A DNA stretch of 33,937 nucleotides from Flavobacteria bacterium RIFCSPLOWO2_12_FULL_35_11 (GTDB taxonomy: Bacteria; Bacteroidota; Bacteroidia; Flavobacteriales; Flavobacteriaceae). Position 1 is the first letter of the stretch, and each line of letters begins with the position of its first letter. A model generated the notes under the pieces. It saw only the letters and a list, made by a program, of their open reading frames with translations, did no database searches and had not been told where the DNA came from. This document shows positions 15,259-23,231 of this stretch, one piece after another. Location of the stretch: NCBI GenBank assembly GCA_001800975.1, contig MGWK01000092.1, forward strand, positions 8,034 to 41,970. The letters are read 5' to 3'. A program made the position numbers and the translations under genes.

Positions 15259-15693
15259 ATGATACAAATTAAAGAAATTTCAGCGAAAGAAACTTTTCCA
15301 ATTAGGTTAGAAGTATTACGCAAAAACATTCCGCTGCCTTATGAATTTAATGGCGATTTTGATAAAGAGACATTTCATTTAGGCGCTTTTAAAAACGAGG
15401 AACTCATTGCAGTTTCCAGTTATATGAAAGCCAGCAATAAAAATTTTGAAGGGAATCAATACCAATTGAGAGGGATGGCCACTTTAACAGAATATCAGGG
15501 TTTTGGCGCCGGCAAATTAATGCTGCAAAAAGCGGTACAAATTTTAAAAGAAAAAAACACAACCATTTTATGGTGTAATGCACGTATTGCGGCTGTTGAA
15601 TTTTATAAAAAACAAGGCTTTCAAACTTTTAGTGAAAAATTTGAGATTTCACCAGTGGGAGAACATTATGTGATGTTTAAAGAATTAAAATAA
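15259..15693 (+). CDS. GNAT-family N-acetyltransferase
   Basis: The ATG at 15259 (MIQIKEISAKETFPIRLEVLR) gives 144 residues and begins exactly at the conserved domain. A GTG at 15220 would add 13 residues without clear value. Motif A is RGMATLTEYQGFGAGKLMLQ, and motif B is LWCNARIAAVEFYKKQGFQTF. The RLEVLRKNIPLPYEFNGDF start with later FHLGAF resembles the YitI/ElaA-like GNAT group. The substrate is unknown. A weak hairpin terminator follows. Confidence 0.87.
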   Translation: MIQIKEISAKETFPIRLEVLRKNIPLPYEFNGDFDKETFHLGAFKNEELIAVSSYMKASNKNFEGNQYQLRGMATLTEYQGFGAGKLMLQKAVQILKEKNTTILWCNARIAAVEFYKKQGFQTFSEKFEISPVGEHYVMFKELK

Positions 15694-15702
15694 TTAAAAC
15701 AC

Positions 15703-15731
15703 GCCTATTAACGCCATTCAACAGGCTTTTA
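15703..15731 (+). terminator. Weak terminator after GNAT gene
   Basis: GCCTATT (15703-15709) can pair with AACAGGC (15720-15726) with one mismatch, followed by TTTT. Confidence 0.4.
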
Positions 15732-15787
15732 TTGTATTTTGTATTATAGATAGAACCATTCTATTTTTTCTATCGAAAAAATTAGTT

Positions 15788-15795
15788 TAGATTTG
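15788..15795 (+). promoter_or_regulatory. Possible -7 element for the TPR histidine kinase
   Basis: TAGATTTG matches TAnnTTTG, 77 bp before the kinase ATG. No matching -33 TTTG is visible. Confidence 0.35.
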
Positions 15796-15872
15796 TTTTT
15801 TATAATTTGTTAGAAATCAATTGCTAGACTACAAATTAAATATTTTTTTTCATAGTGCACCAATAGAAAATA

Positions 15873-17927
15873 ATGAAAAATAGATTTATAATTTTATTTT
15901 ATTTGGGGTTTTCTTCGCTTTTAATGGCTCAGGAAACCGCCGAAATAAATAAATTGAAAAAGGAACTTCAACATGAATTGGTTGATACATCAAAAGTGAC
16001 CATTCATTTAAAAATTGCAAATTTATATTTGAAAAGCAATACAGATTCTGCTTTTGTAAATTTATCCAAGGCTTTGGCATTGGCGAAAAAAGCGAATGAC
16101 CAATCTAAAATTGCGCAAACTCTAAATAAGATTGGATATTATTATGAAAAAACTGTTAACTATAAAAATGCCATAAAAAATTACAAAGATGCTTTTTTGA
16201 TATATGAAAAACTGAAAGATAAAAAGAAAATGGCCATGGTTTACAATTCTCTTGGCATCAATTATTCAGAATTATATGCGGAAGACAGAGCTATTGAAAA
16301 TTATTTAAAATCATTGAACTTAAATAAGGAGATTTTAAATAAAGATGGTATCGCATCAAATTACACCAACATTGGCAATCTGTATTATCAGGAAGAAAAT
16401 TACGGATTGGCTGAAAAATATTTTAGAGATGCATTGCTTATTTATGAAAAGCTAAAAAACAAGTATGGAATTTCAAGTTCCTATACAAATATTGCAAACG
16501 CAATGGCCGACAATGGAAAAGTTGCAGAAGGATTGAATTATTATAAAAAATCTATTGCTATTGAAGAGGAATTGGGTTATCAATATGGCATCGCTATCAA
16601 TTATAACAATATTGGAGATTGCTATATCAATTTAAAACAATATAAGGAGGCAATGGGATATCTTGATAAAGCGATGAAAATTGCCGATAGTTTGGGCGAA
16701 AGAGATTTGCAGTCGATAGTGCTTTTAAATATTTCTGATGTTGAAAATAAGCGAAAAAGGTTTCAGAGTGCGATTTATGCTGCAAGAGAAAGTTATGCTA
16801 TTGCAGATTTAATAGGGAATTTAGACTATAAGTCGGAAAATTTATTACAGGCTTCAATAGCTTATGAAGGTTTGGGAGATAATGTTTTGGCATTAAAACG
16901 TTTAAAGGAATATACCGCCATTAAGGATAGTTTGTTAAAAATGGACAGGGTAAAAAAGATTAAATTGTTCAATACCTTAAACGAATTAGAAAAATCGCAG
17001 TACACCATAACTGATTTATCAAAAACAAGTGAAGAGGCACAATCAAATTATGAGAAAGAAAAGAAATACACCCATATTTTAATTATTGCTATAGTCATTT
17101 TTGCCTTTTTGTTAATTTTATTGATTCAACAAAATGCGTCTAAGAAAAAAGCTTTTAGTTTATTGGAGTTTAAAAATTATCAGGTCCATAAAATGAAAGA
17201 TGAAATTGATGGGCAAAGCGATAAATTAAAACTATTGAATAGCACTAAAGATAAATTTTTCTCCATTATTGCCCATGATTTAAAAAACCCTTTCAATTCA
17301 ATAGCAGGTTTTACAGACCTAATGATAGAGAATAATGAAATATATGATGAAACAAAGAGATTAAAATTTTTAAAAATAATTAAAGGCTCAACCGCAAAGG
17401 TTTCCAATTTGTTAGATAACTTACTTATATGGGCTAATTCACAATCGGGGAATTTAAAATTTAATCCGAAAAATATAAATTTGGCGCAACAAGTGTCTAA
17501 TGTAGTTTCATTTTTGGAAATTCAGGCCATTAATAAAGATATCTCGATTTTAAATAAGGTTGAAAAAAACGTTTTTGTGAAGGCCGACGAGAATATGTTA
17601 GACACCATTCTTCGAAATCTCATCTCAAACGCCATAAAATTTACCCAACCAAAAGGAGAGATTCAAATTTTTTCATCATTGAAAAAGGATTTTGTTGAAA
17701 TCACGGTAAAAGACAACGGAGTTGGTATGACAGAAGTTGAAATTGCGGCCATTTTCAACGTTAACGAAATAAGTTCCACTTTGGGAACTTCAAATGAACA
17801 AGGCTCAGGATTGGGTTTGATTTTATGTAAGGATTTTGTGGAAAGCCATGGCGGAAAAATTTGGGTGAAAAGCGCGGTAAACGAAGGCAGTGAATTTAAG
17901 TTTACGTTGCCAATTTGGAAAGATTAA
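15873..17927 (+). CDS. TPR-containing sensor histidine kinase
   Basis: A 684-residue sensor. A signal peptide (residues 1-19, ending LLMAQ) exports an all-helical region of about seven tetratricopeptide repeats (roughly 40-350, e.g. NKIGYYYEKTVNYKNAIKNY, NIGDCYINLKQYKEAM). A single transmembrane helix follows near 409-427 (HILIIAIVIFAFLLILLI), then a coiled coil. The cytoplasmic kinase has the HisKA box FFSIIAHDLKNPF with phospho-acceptor His468. The HATPase part has the N-box LRNLISNAIKFTQ, G1 box DNGVGM and G2 box GSGLGL. The periplasmic TPRs probably bind a protein or peptide signal. No response regulator gene is adjacent, so it is an orphan kinase. Confidence 0.93.
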   Translation: MKNRFIILFYLGFSSLLMAQETAEINKLKKELQHELVDTSKVTIHLKIANLYLKSNTDSAFVNLSKALALAKKANDQSKIAQTLNKIGYYYEKTVNYKNAIKNYKDAFLIYEKLKDKKKMAMVYNSLGINYSELYAEDRAIENYLKSLNLNKEILNKDGIASNYTNIGNLYYQEENYGLAEKYFRDALLIYEKLKNKYGISSSYTNIANAMADNGKVAEGLNYYKKSIAIEEELGYQYGIAINYNNIGDCYINLKQYKEAMGYLDKAMKIADSLGERDLQSIVLLNISDVENKRKRFQSAIYAARESYAIADLIGNLDYKSENLLQASIAYEGLGDNVLALKRLKEYTAIKDSLLKMDRVKKIKLFNTLNELEKSQYTITDLSKTSEEAQSNYEKEKKYTHILIIAIVIFAFLLILLIQQNASKKKAFSLLEFKNYQVHKMKDEIDGQSDKLKLLNSTKDKFFSIIAHDLKNPFNSIAGFTDLMIENNEIYDETKRLKFLKIIKGSTAKVSNLLDNLLIWANSQSGNLKFNPKNINLAQQVSNVVSFLEIQAINKDISILNKVEKNVFVKADENMLDTILRNLISNAIKFTQPKGEIQIFSSLKKDFVEITVKDNGVGMTEVEIAAIFNVNEISSTLGTSNEQGSGLGLILCKDFVESHGGKIWVKSAVNEGSEFKFTLPIWKD

Positions 17928-18114
17928 CCTAATAAAATAAGGATATATATATTAGTAAAAAAACAGGCAATTTGCTTGGGTTTATTGTTTTTATTAATTC
18001 AATAAATAGAGTCTAAATTATTTAATGAAAAGTCAATTTGCTCTCAATAAGATTGTTGAAAATTAAAACTTGTAAAATGTTTAAAATAAGTAATTTAATA
18101 ACAAAAAATTTCGC

Positions 18115-18248
18115 TATATTTGATATGTATTTGGTTTAACAGTATTGTTTCAAAATTGAAAATATGATTAACAAATGCAAAATTACTAATACATACTAAT
18201 TAAGTTACTAAGAAAAGGAAAACCAGGCAATTTGTCTGGTTTTTTTTG
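18115..18248 (+). ncRNA. Possible small RNA with promoter and terminator
   Basis: TATATTTG at 18115-18122 is a perfect -7 element (no clear -33). The intrinsic terminator 18219-18247, an AAAACCAG/CTGGTTTT stem followed by a T-run, lies about 120 nt downstream. Only an 11-codon open frame lies between. The terminator word CAGGCAATTTG also occurs at 17964-17974, just after the kinase gene. The rest of 17928-18283 has no gene. Confidence 0.35.
18219..18247 (+). terminator. Intrinsic terminator upstream of arsenic island end
   Basis: An 8-bp stem AAAACCAG (18219-18226) with CTGGTTTT (18236-18243), a 9-nt loop and an eight-T run. It ends plus-strand transcripts before the convergent ArsG-like gene. 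Confidence 0.8.
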
Positions 18249-18283
18249 AAGGTGATGGAAATTATCTTAATTTTTTTACAGCA

Positions 18284-18991
18284 TTATAGCACTTCCATAA
18301 AAATCAACATGTAATAACTGCCGGTGATTATAAACACAACACCTGCAATAGTGCGCATTGCTTTTTCAATTTTAGTGATTCTTTTGTAAAAAGTTCCTAC
18401 ACTATTGGCGGTAAAAGCCAATAAATAGGTAAAAAGCAATACTGGCAATCCTGTTCCGAAGGCAAAAATTAAGGGTAAATACAAGCCGTTAATGCTAGAA
18501 ATGCTCATTGGGATTAACATGCCAAAATACAATGCGCCGCTGTAAGGACAAAAGGCCAATGCAAAAACGGCTCCTATTAAAAATGAGCCCAATAAACCCT
18601 TATCTTGAAATTTTTCAGACAACTTATCGCTAAAATTCATTTTGTTGAAGAAATTCAACCGAATAACATTCAGCATTATTAAGCCAATAACAATAAGCAA
18701 AGGACCTAAATACTTTTCACCATTCTGGTTAAAAAATCGAGCGATATGAAATTTATTGGCTCCAAAAAATAAAATTAATCCTATGGTTGTATAAGTGAAT
18801 GCCCTGCCAAGAGAATATAAAATTCCGCTTAAAAAAACCTTTTTTTTGCTTGCAATATTTTTAGAAATAAATGCCGTAGCGGTAATGTTGGTCGCAAGCG
18901 GACAAGGACTAATGGCAGTCATAAGTCCCAGCACAAATGCAGACAAAACAGGAATATTGTTATTTTCTAAAAGCGATTGCAAAAAATCCAT
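18284..18991 (-). CDS. ArsG-like CcdA/DsbD-fold permease
   Basis: A 235-residue membrane protein with about six helices and the CcdA/DsbD-type twin motifs: AISPCPLATN in TM1 (Cys near 30) and ALAFCPYSGALYFG in TM4. It belongs to the group annotated as the ArsG family, linked to export of aromatic trivalent arsenicals in the Shewanella arsEFG system. Related proteins elsewhere only shuttle electrons across the membrane, so the substrate is uncertain. Its ATG directly abuts the TAG stop of the ArsF-like gene, which implies translational coupling. It is the last gene of arsenic unit 2. Confidence 0.75.
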   Translation of the reverse strand: MDFLQSLLENNNIPVLSAFVLGLMTAISPCPLATNITATAFISKNIASKKKVFLSGILYSLGRAFTYTTIGLILFFGANKFHIARFFNQNGEKYLGPLLIVIGLIMLNVIRLNFFNKMNFSDKLSEKFQDKGLLGSFLIGAVFALAFCPYSGALYFGMLIPMSISSINGLYLPLIFAFGTGLPVLLFTYLLAFTANSVGTFYKRITKIEKAMRTIAGVVFIITGSYYMLIFMEVL

Positions 18992-19429
18992 CTATATATT
19001 TTTAAGCTGGACGGCTATTGTTTGCTTTAATTCTTCTGAAAATGCTTTTTGATCGTTGCCATTCATAAAAGCGAATTCAGTTAAATCAATTTGTTTTGCT
19101 TTTCCATTTTTTACAACATTCAAAAATAGGGAAGTACCTGATGCCTGAAATTTTTCAGCCAATTTTTCATTTTCTTCTTTATCGACATTTATAATTTTAA
19201 AGGTGATTTTGCCGCTTTTTAATTCATTGGCAAAATAGGTGTCCAAAGTGTATTTTGTGTTAGCTTCTATGGCTTTACAGGTTTTGCATCTGTTTGTGGA
19301 GTGAAAATCAATCACTTCAATTACATTTTTAGTTGCTTGTTTGTCAGCTGTTTTGTTTTGTGCATTTCCTATGCAGGAAAATAAAAACAGACTCAAAATA
19401 ATTGTTGATAAAATAGGAAGTTTTTTCAT
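18992..19429 (-). CDS. ArsF-like thioredoxin-fold lipoprotein
   Basis: A 145-residue protein with a signal sequence ending LFSC (Cys19, probable lipoprotein), then a thioredoxin-like domain with a CxxC pair, Cys48 and Cys51, in STNRCKTCKAIE. It resembles the group annotated as ArsF, which in arsEFG is proposed to help reduce nitro groups of aromatic arsenicals. A periplasmic thiol carrier working with the adjacent CcdA-like permease is an equally reasonable reading. It lies 18 bp after the permease gene and abuts the ArsG-like gene. Confidence 0.75.
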   Translation of the reverse strand: MKKLPILSTIILSLFLFSCIGNAQNKTADKQATKNVIEVIDFHSTNRCKTCKAIEANTKYTLDTYFANELKSGKITFKIINVDKEENEKLAEKFQASGTSLFLNVVKNGKAKQIDLTEFAFMNGNDQKAFSEELKQTIAVQLKNI

Positions 19430-19447
19430 TTTTTATGATTTAAATGG

Positions 19448-20425
19448 TTATAAAATTAGGTTAAATAAATATCCGGAGATGATAATGCATATGGTTACCA
19501 CTCCAAAGAAAATTCCGATTAATTTAAGGGTCATTACTTTTTTAAGCAGCGTAGCTTCAGGTATAGAAAGGCCAACAGTTGCCATCATAAAAGCAATGGC
19601 TGTTCCCATTGGGATTCCTTTTGCAACAAAAACCTGAATAACAGGAACAATACCGGCAGCATTGGCATACATTGGAACTGCCAAAATAACCGCCAAAGGA
19701 ACAGTCCACCAAGCGCCGCTTCCCAAATATTTGGCGAAGAAATTTTCAGGAACATAACCGTGCATTGCGGCGCCAATGCCAACACCAATAATAATATATA
19801 ACAAAACGCCTTTTACAATATCCCAAGCACCTTTGGTGATTTCTGGCAAACGCTGCTTGAATGTCCTTTTTTCTTCTTCATATTCATCACCTGCTTTTTG
19901 TGCATTTGCCAAAATATTTTTCACCCAGTCGGTCAAAAGCGGTTCTAAATGGAATTTTCCCAACAACCAACCGCCGAAAGTCCCCAATAAAATACCTGAA
20001 ATGGCATAAATTAAGGTAACTTTTAATCCAAACATGCTTAAAAACATCGCTATGGCGACTTCATTTACCAAAGGGGAAGTAATCAGAAAAGAAAAAGTGA
20101 CCCCTAAAGGAATTCCTCCGTGAACAAAACCTATAAAAAGGGGAACTGATGAGCAGGAGCAAAAAGGGGTAATTGCCCCAAAAATGGAGGCAAAGAAATA
20201 TTCCAGACCGTACAGTTTTTTGCGGTTGAGGTAGTTTTTTAGTTTCTCAATTGGAAAGTAAGTGTTTACAATTCCCATTAAAAAAACAATCACAAATAAC
20301 AGGATTAAAATCTTGATGGTGTCGTAAACAAAAAAATTGAGCGATTTGCCTAAATGCGTTGCTGCTCCAATATTAAGAACGGAGTAAATTAACCAATCTG
20401 CCAATTTTTGAACCCAATCAAACAT
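19448..20425 (-). CDS. PF03773-type permease (ArsP_1/DUF318 family)
   Basis: A 325-residue protein with about eight membrane helices. The family core is visible as FGAITPFCSCSSVPLFIGF with a Cys-Ser-Cys-Ser motif (about 88-91) and GIPLGVTFSFLITSPLVNEVA. A second-half counterpart is VPMYANAAGIVPVIQVFVAKGIPMGTAIAFMMA. Relatives include ArsP, which exports trivalent organoarsenicals, and SO_0444-type metal efflux permeases. Two hydrophilic loops, one Glu-rich (DEYEEEKRTFKQR), separate the halves. It sits 12 bp after the thioredoxin-like gene in arsenic unit 2. Arsenical export is inferred from context. Confidence 0.82.
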   Translation of the reverse strand: MFDWVQKLADWLIYSVLNIGAATHLGKSLNFFVYDTIKILILLFVIVFLMGIVNTYFPIEKLKNYLNRKKLYGLEYFFASIFGAITPFCSCSSVPLFIGFVHGGIPLGVTFSFLITSPLVNEVAIAMFLSMFGLKVTLIYAISGILLGTFGGWLLGKFHLEPLLTDWVKNILANAQKAGDEYEEEKRTFKQRLPEITKGAWDIVKGVLLYIIIGVGIGAAMHGYVPENFFAKYLGSGAWWTVPLAVILAVPMYANAAGIVPVIQVFVAKGIPMGTAIAFMMATVGLSIPEATLLKKVMTLKLIGIFFGVVTICIIISGYLFNLIL

Positions 20426-20437
20426 AAGACAGTTTTT

Positions 20438-20737
20438 TTAGCAACATTTATTGTCAGAACAACCGCAATCAGTGTCAGATGAATTCTTCGTTTGCAAATT
20501 CTCCATTAAAAGCGAAGTGATTTCTGCTTTTGAAGGAACGCGTCCTTTAATTTTAATTTCATTGTTTATCACCACTGCAGGCGTAGACATAACGTTATAT
20601 TTCATAATTTCCATAATATCTTCCACCTTTTCAATAGTGGCATCAATATTATTTTCAGTGACCACTTCTTGAACCACAGCGGTAGTTTGTTTGCATTTCG
20701 GACAACCGGTTCCCAGGATTTTTATGTTTATGCTCAT
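20438..20737 (-). CDS. Thioredoxin/glutaredoxin-like redox protein with Cys tail
   Basis: The ATG at 20737 (MSINIKILGTGCPKC) gives 99 residues. A longer frame to 20860 reads through repeat DNA (MQRKARPPFRRKRPP) and is not real. The fold is that of the small MTH895/TM0996 group, redox-active disulfide protein 2, with active-site Cys12 and Cys15 (GCPKC) and the cis-Pro in STPAVVINN (Pro53). Residues 91-99 are an unusual Cys-rich tail with Cys91, 93, 98 and 99, ending in Cys-Cys. It probably supplies reducing power or binds arsenite within unit 2. A 320-bp leader with a dispersed repeat separates it from arsR2. Confidence 0.85.
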   Translation of the reverse strand: MSINIKILGTGCPKCKQTTAVVQEVVTENNIDATIEKVEDIMEIMKYNVMSTPAVVINNEIKIKGRVPSKAEITSLLMENLQTKNSSDTDCGCSDNKCC

Positions 20738-20809
20738 TTTTTTAAGTTTTAATATGTTGTTGTAATTAAGTAATTTATCGGTTAAAAAATTATATGTTGG
20801 ACCTGCCTG

Positions 20810-20920
20810 CCTTTTCGGTGGGCGTTTCCGCCGAAAAGGCGGTCGGGCTTTCCGCTGCAATCTTTTTAAATTCGCCGAAAAGGCAAATTAAAAAAGTATT
20901 TCCGCTTCAATCCCTAACGC
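20810..20920 (+). repeat. Dispersed intergenic repeat, family 1, copy B
   Basis: 20841-20920 (GGTCGGGCTTTCCG ... CCCTAACGC) matches the copy at 3132-3206. The copy also carries a hairpin: CCTTTTCGG (20810-20818) pairs with CCGAAAAGG (20831-20839), and GCCGAAAAGGC recurs at 20874-20884. It fills the 320-bp gap between arsR2 and the thioredoxin-like gene. Confidence 0.75.
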
Positions 20921-21057
20921 AGCTTGAATCATTCCATATGAACTATTTCTAGTTAACCATTTGTTTATTCTTTTTTCAACTTCCTACTTTAGGCATTCTA
21001 GGCACTCCAAACTTTAGGCACTTATTCGTACATTAATTTTAAAATATGACAATAAGA

Positions 21058-21363
21058 TTATTCAAAGAAACCTTGAAACAATGCTTTTGCTGTTTTCCAA
21101 TTTTCTTTATTGATACAGTATTTTATTTTTGGCGGATTTACTTCACCCTGAATCAAGCCTGCATTTTTTAATTCTTTTAAATGTTGTGAAATGGTCGATT
21201 GCGCCAAAGGAAATATATCAACCAAATCGCCCGTAAAACAGCACGATTGATGTTCTAAATGCTTTAAAATTGCAATTCGCGTTGGATGGCCCAATGCTTT
21301 GGCAAAACGCGCCAATTGTTTGGATTCATCCTTAAAACCGATATTTTCTGTATTTTTTTTCAT
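21058..21363 (-). CDS. arsR: ArsR/SmtB-family metalloregulator (arsR2)
   Basis: A 101-residue winged-helix repressor. It has the ArsR start LARFAKALGHPTRIAILKHLE, a Cys pair at the metal-sensing site (SCCFTGDLV, Cys41-Cys42), and recognition helix LAQSTISQHLKELKNAGLIQG. It would release DNA on binding As(III). A 6-4-6 dyad operator lies 5 bp before the start codon, over the promoter -7 element, so the gene is probably autoregulated. It heads arsenic unit 2 and follows ACR3. Unlike arsR1 the metal site is CC, not CxC, and there is no Cys tail. Confidence 0.9.
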   Translation of the reverse strand: MKKNTENIGFKDESKQLARFAKALGHPTRIAILKHLEHQSCCFTGDLVDIFPLAQSTISQHLKELKNAGLIQGEVNPPKIKYCINKENWKTAKALFQGFFE

Positions 21364-21365
21364 TT

Positions 21366-21387
21366 CCTATCGTAAAAGTACGATTGG
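21366..21387 (-). promoter_or_regulatory. ArsR operator over arsR2 promoter
   Basis: The dyad ATCGTA-AAAG-TACGAT at 21369-21384 is perfect, extended by CC/GG after a T-T mismatch. On the minus strand TACTTTTA (21380-21373) inside it resembles the -7 element TAnnTTTG. No -33 TTG was found. Confidence 0.7.
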
Positions 21388-21435
21388 AAATTAGGTTAAA
21401 AGATGATGGATATCATTTTATCTAATTTATTTATT

Positions 21436-22464
21436 TTAGATAAAATATTTTTTCTTCAGCCAAAAAGAAACCCTCACCAATAAAATTAATGCAGGCACTT
21501 CAACCAAAGGTCCAACAACACCAGCAAATGCTTGTCCGGAGTTCAATCCGAACACCGCAATCGCCACGGCAATGGCCAATTCAAAATTATTTCCTGCAGC
21601 CGTAAAAGCAACCGCTGCCGTTTTATCGTAAGTGGCGCCCATTGCTTTGGTGACAAAGAATCCAATGAGGAACATGATGGTAAAATAAATAAGCAACGGA
21701 ACAGCGATTATGAGCACATCCATAGGGATTTCAACAATCAATTCGCCTTTTAGGGAAAACATGACCACAATGGTAAACAACAAAGCTATTAAGGTAAGCG
21801 GGGAAATGGTTGGAATGAATTTTTTGTTGTACCAATCTTCGCCTTTCAGTTTTACCAAAATCAAACGACTTAAAATTCCCAAAACAAATGGAATTCCCAA
21901 ATAAATAGCCACACTTTCAGCTATTGTTGCAATAGAAATATCAACAATGGCACCTTCAAAACCAAAATAGGGCGGAAGCACGGTTATAAAAAGCCAGGCA
22001 TAAAAACTATAGGCAAATACCTGAAAAATGCTGTTTAGGGCCACCAAACCGGCGCCATATTCACTGCTTCCTTCGGCCAAATCGTTCCAAACCAATACCA
22101 TCGCAATGCAACGCGCCAAGCCAATCAAAATTAATCCCACCATATATTCCGGGTAATCCTGCAAAAAGGTAATGGCCAGCACAAACATCAAAACCGGACC
22201 AATAATCCAGTTTAAAATCAATGAAATAGATAGAATTTTTACGTTGGTAAACACTTTTGGCAACAAAGCATAATTCACTTTCGCCAGCGGCGGATACATC
22301 ATTACAATTAATCCAATGGCAATGGGAATGTTGGTGGTTCCGCTGCTAAAAGAATCTATTAATGTTGGAAATGAGGGAACAAAATAACCTATTGCCACAC
22401 CAATGGCCATGGCAATAAATATCCATAAGGTTAGGTAACTATCGAGGAAGCTTAGTTTTTTCAT
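21436..22464 (-). CDS. arsB: ACR3-family arsenite efflux transporter
   Basis: A 342-residue protein with ten predicted membrane helices. Diagnostic ACR3 residues are Cys119 in [13 protein letters not shown] (TM4) and Glu295 in [15 protein letters not shown] (TM9), both needed for arsenite-thiol exchange in studied members. It exports arsenite from the cytoplasm using the proton gradient. It is the last gene of unit 1 (arsR1, arsM, DUF6428, reductase, ACR3), with a 136-bp gap upstream holding a dispersed repeat. Often also called acr3. Confidence 0.93.
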   Translation of the reverse strand: MKKLSFLDSYLTLWIFIAMAIGVAIGYFVPSFPTLIDSFSSGTTNIPIAIGLIVMMYPPLAKVNYALLPKVFTNVKILSISLILNWIIGPVLMFVLAITFLQDYPEYMVGLILIGLARCIAMVLVWNDLAEGSSEYGAGLVALNSIFQVFAYSFYAWLFITVLPPYFGFEGAIVDISIATIAESVAIYLGIPFVLGILSRLILVKLKGEDWYNKKFIPTISPLTLIALLFTIVVMFSLKGELIVEIPMDVLIIAVPLLIYFTIMFLIGFFVTKAMGATYDKTAAVAFTAAGNNFELAIAVAIAVFGLNSGQAFAGVVGPLVEVPALILLVRVSFWLKKKYFI

Positions 22465-22479
22465 AATTATTGTTGAATC

Positions 22480-22615
22480 GTTTATTCGTTTAATCGTGTA
22501 ATTGTTTATTCGATGAATTCTGTAACAAATTATTTAGTCTCTTTTCTTTTTTCTCTATTCTTTAATTTTTTAGTGGCCAATAGGCTTATTGGCTAATTGT
22601 CTAATTAATTTTTGA
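22480..22615 (-). repeat. Dispersed intergenic repeat, family 2, copy B
   Basis: Read on the minus strand it carries the words AATTAGCCAAT, GAATAGAGAAAAAAG, AAAGAGACTAAA and ACACGATTAAACG in the same order as 12796-12900. It fills the gap between the arsenate reductase and ACR3. Confidence 0.55.
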
Positions 22616-23212
22616 GAAAACATACAACATTTCAGTTGCAATTTGGTTGCTGCGTTCTTCATATTTTTCAGCCTGTTGCGGCGTGTTGTCAAAAGCTTTT
22701 GGATCGTCATATTTTACCGGAATGCGTTTTTCTGCTCCAGGAATAAACGGACAATTGGCATCAGCTTGTGAACATGTCATTATAGCGGCAAATTCACTTT
22801 TCGGATTGAAAGGATGGTCAAAAGTTTTAGAAAACCCTACAATCGGAGGTTCATTTTCGGCGTATTTAATGGCGTAAACTGGATTTTTACCTTCTGATAA
22901 AGTTTGGATTTCAAAACCTGCGCGTTCCAACGTTTTTGCGGCCATGGGAAATAATGCCGTAGCTTCCGTCCCGCCCGAATAACAATAAACATTTTTCAGA
23001 TGGTAAAAATGCGCGGCTGCCTGCGCCCAAACTTGCGACAAATGACTTCTGCGTGAATTGTGCGTGCAAATAAAATTCAGATTTGCATTTTTGTTTTCTG
23101 TCACTTTTGTTTGAATGTAATCTATCAATGGCTGCAAAGTTTGCTTGCGTTCATTGGAAATTTCGTCCAATTTTAAGGAAGCAATGATGTTTTCGATTTG
23201 TTTAATCAGCAT
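22601..23212 (-). CDS. arsC: Low-molecular-weight phosphatase-type arsenate reductase
   Basis: A 203-residue protein. After an about 45-residue helical N-terminal part, the phosphatase-like loop FICTHNSRRS holds the CX5R motif (Cys49, Arg55). Two more Cys in the MTCSQADANCPFIPG segment (Cys147, Cys154) match the redox pair of thioredoxin-coupled ArsC enzymes of the S. aureus pI258 kind. The Asp pair in KYDDP may include the general acid. It would reduce arsenate to arsenite for ACR3 or ArsM. It lies 19 bp after the DUF6428-like gene, so the two are probably co-transcribed. The longer N-terminal region is a known variant in Bacteroidota. Confidence 0.88.
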   Translation of the reverse strand: MLIKQIENIIASLKLDEISNERKQTLQPLIDYIQTKVTENKNANLNFICTHNSRRSHLSQVWAQAAAHFYHLKNVYCYSGGTEATALFPMAAKTLERAGFEIQTLSEGKNPVYAIKYAENEPPIVGFSKTFDHPFNPKSEFAAIMTCSQADANCPFIPGAEKRIPVKYDDPKAFDNTPQQAEKYEERSNQIATEMLYVFSKIN

Positions 23213-23231
23213 TGTGTCTTGGTATTTTATT

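Noticed and set aside
20738-20860. N-terminal extension of the thioredoxin-like protein
   Set aside because: It is made of repeat DNA and basic residues; the ATG at 20737 starts exactly at the conserved fold.
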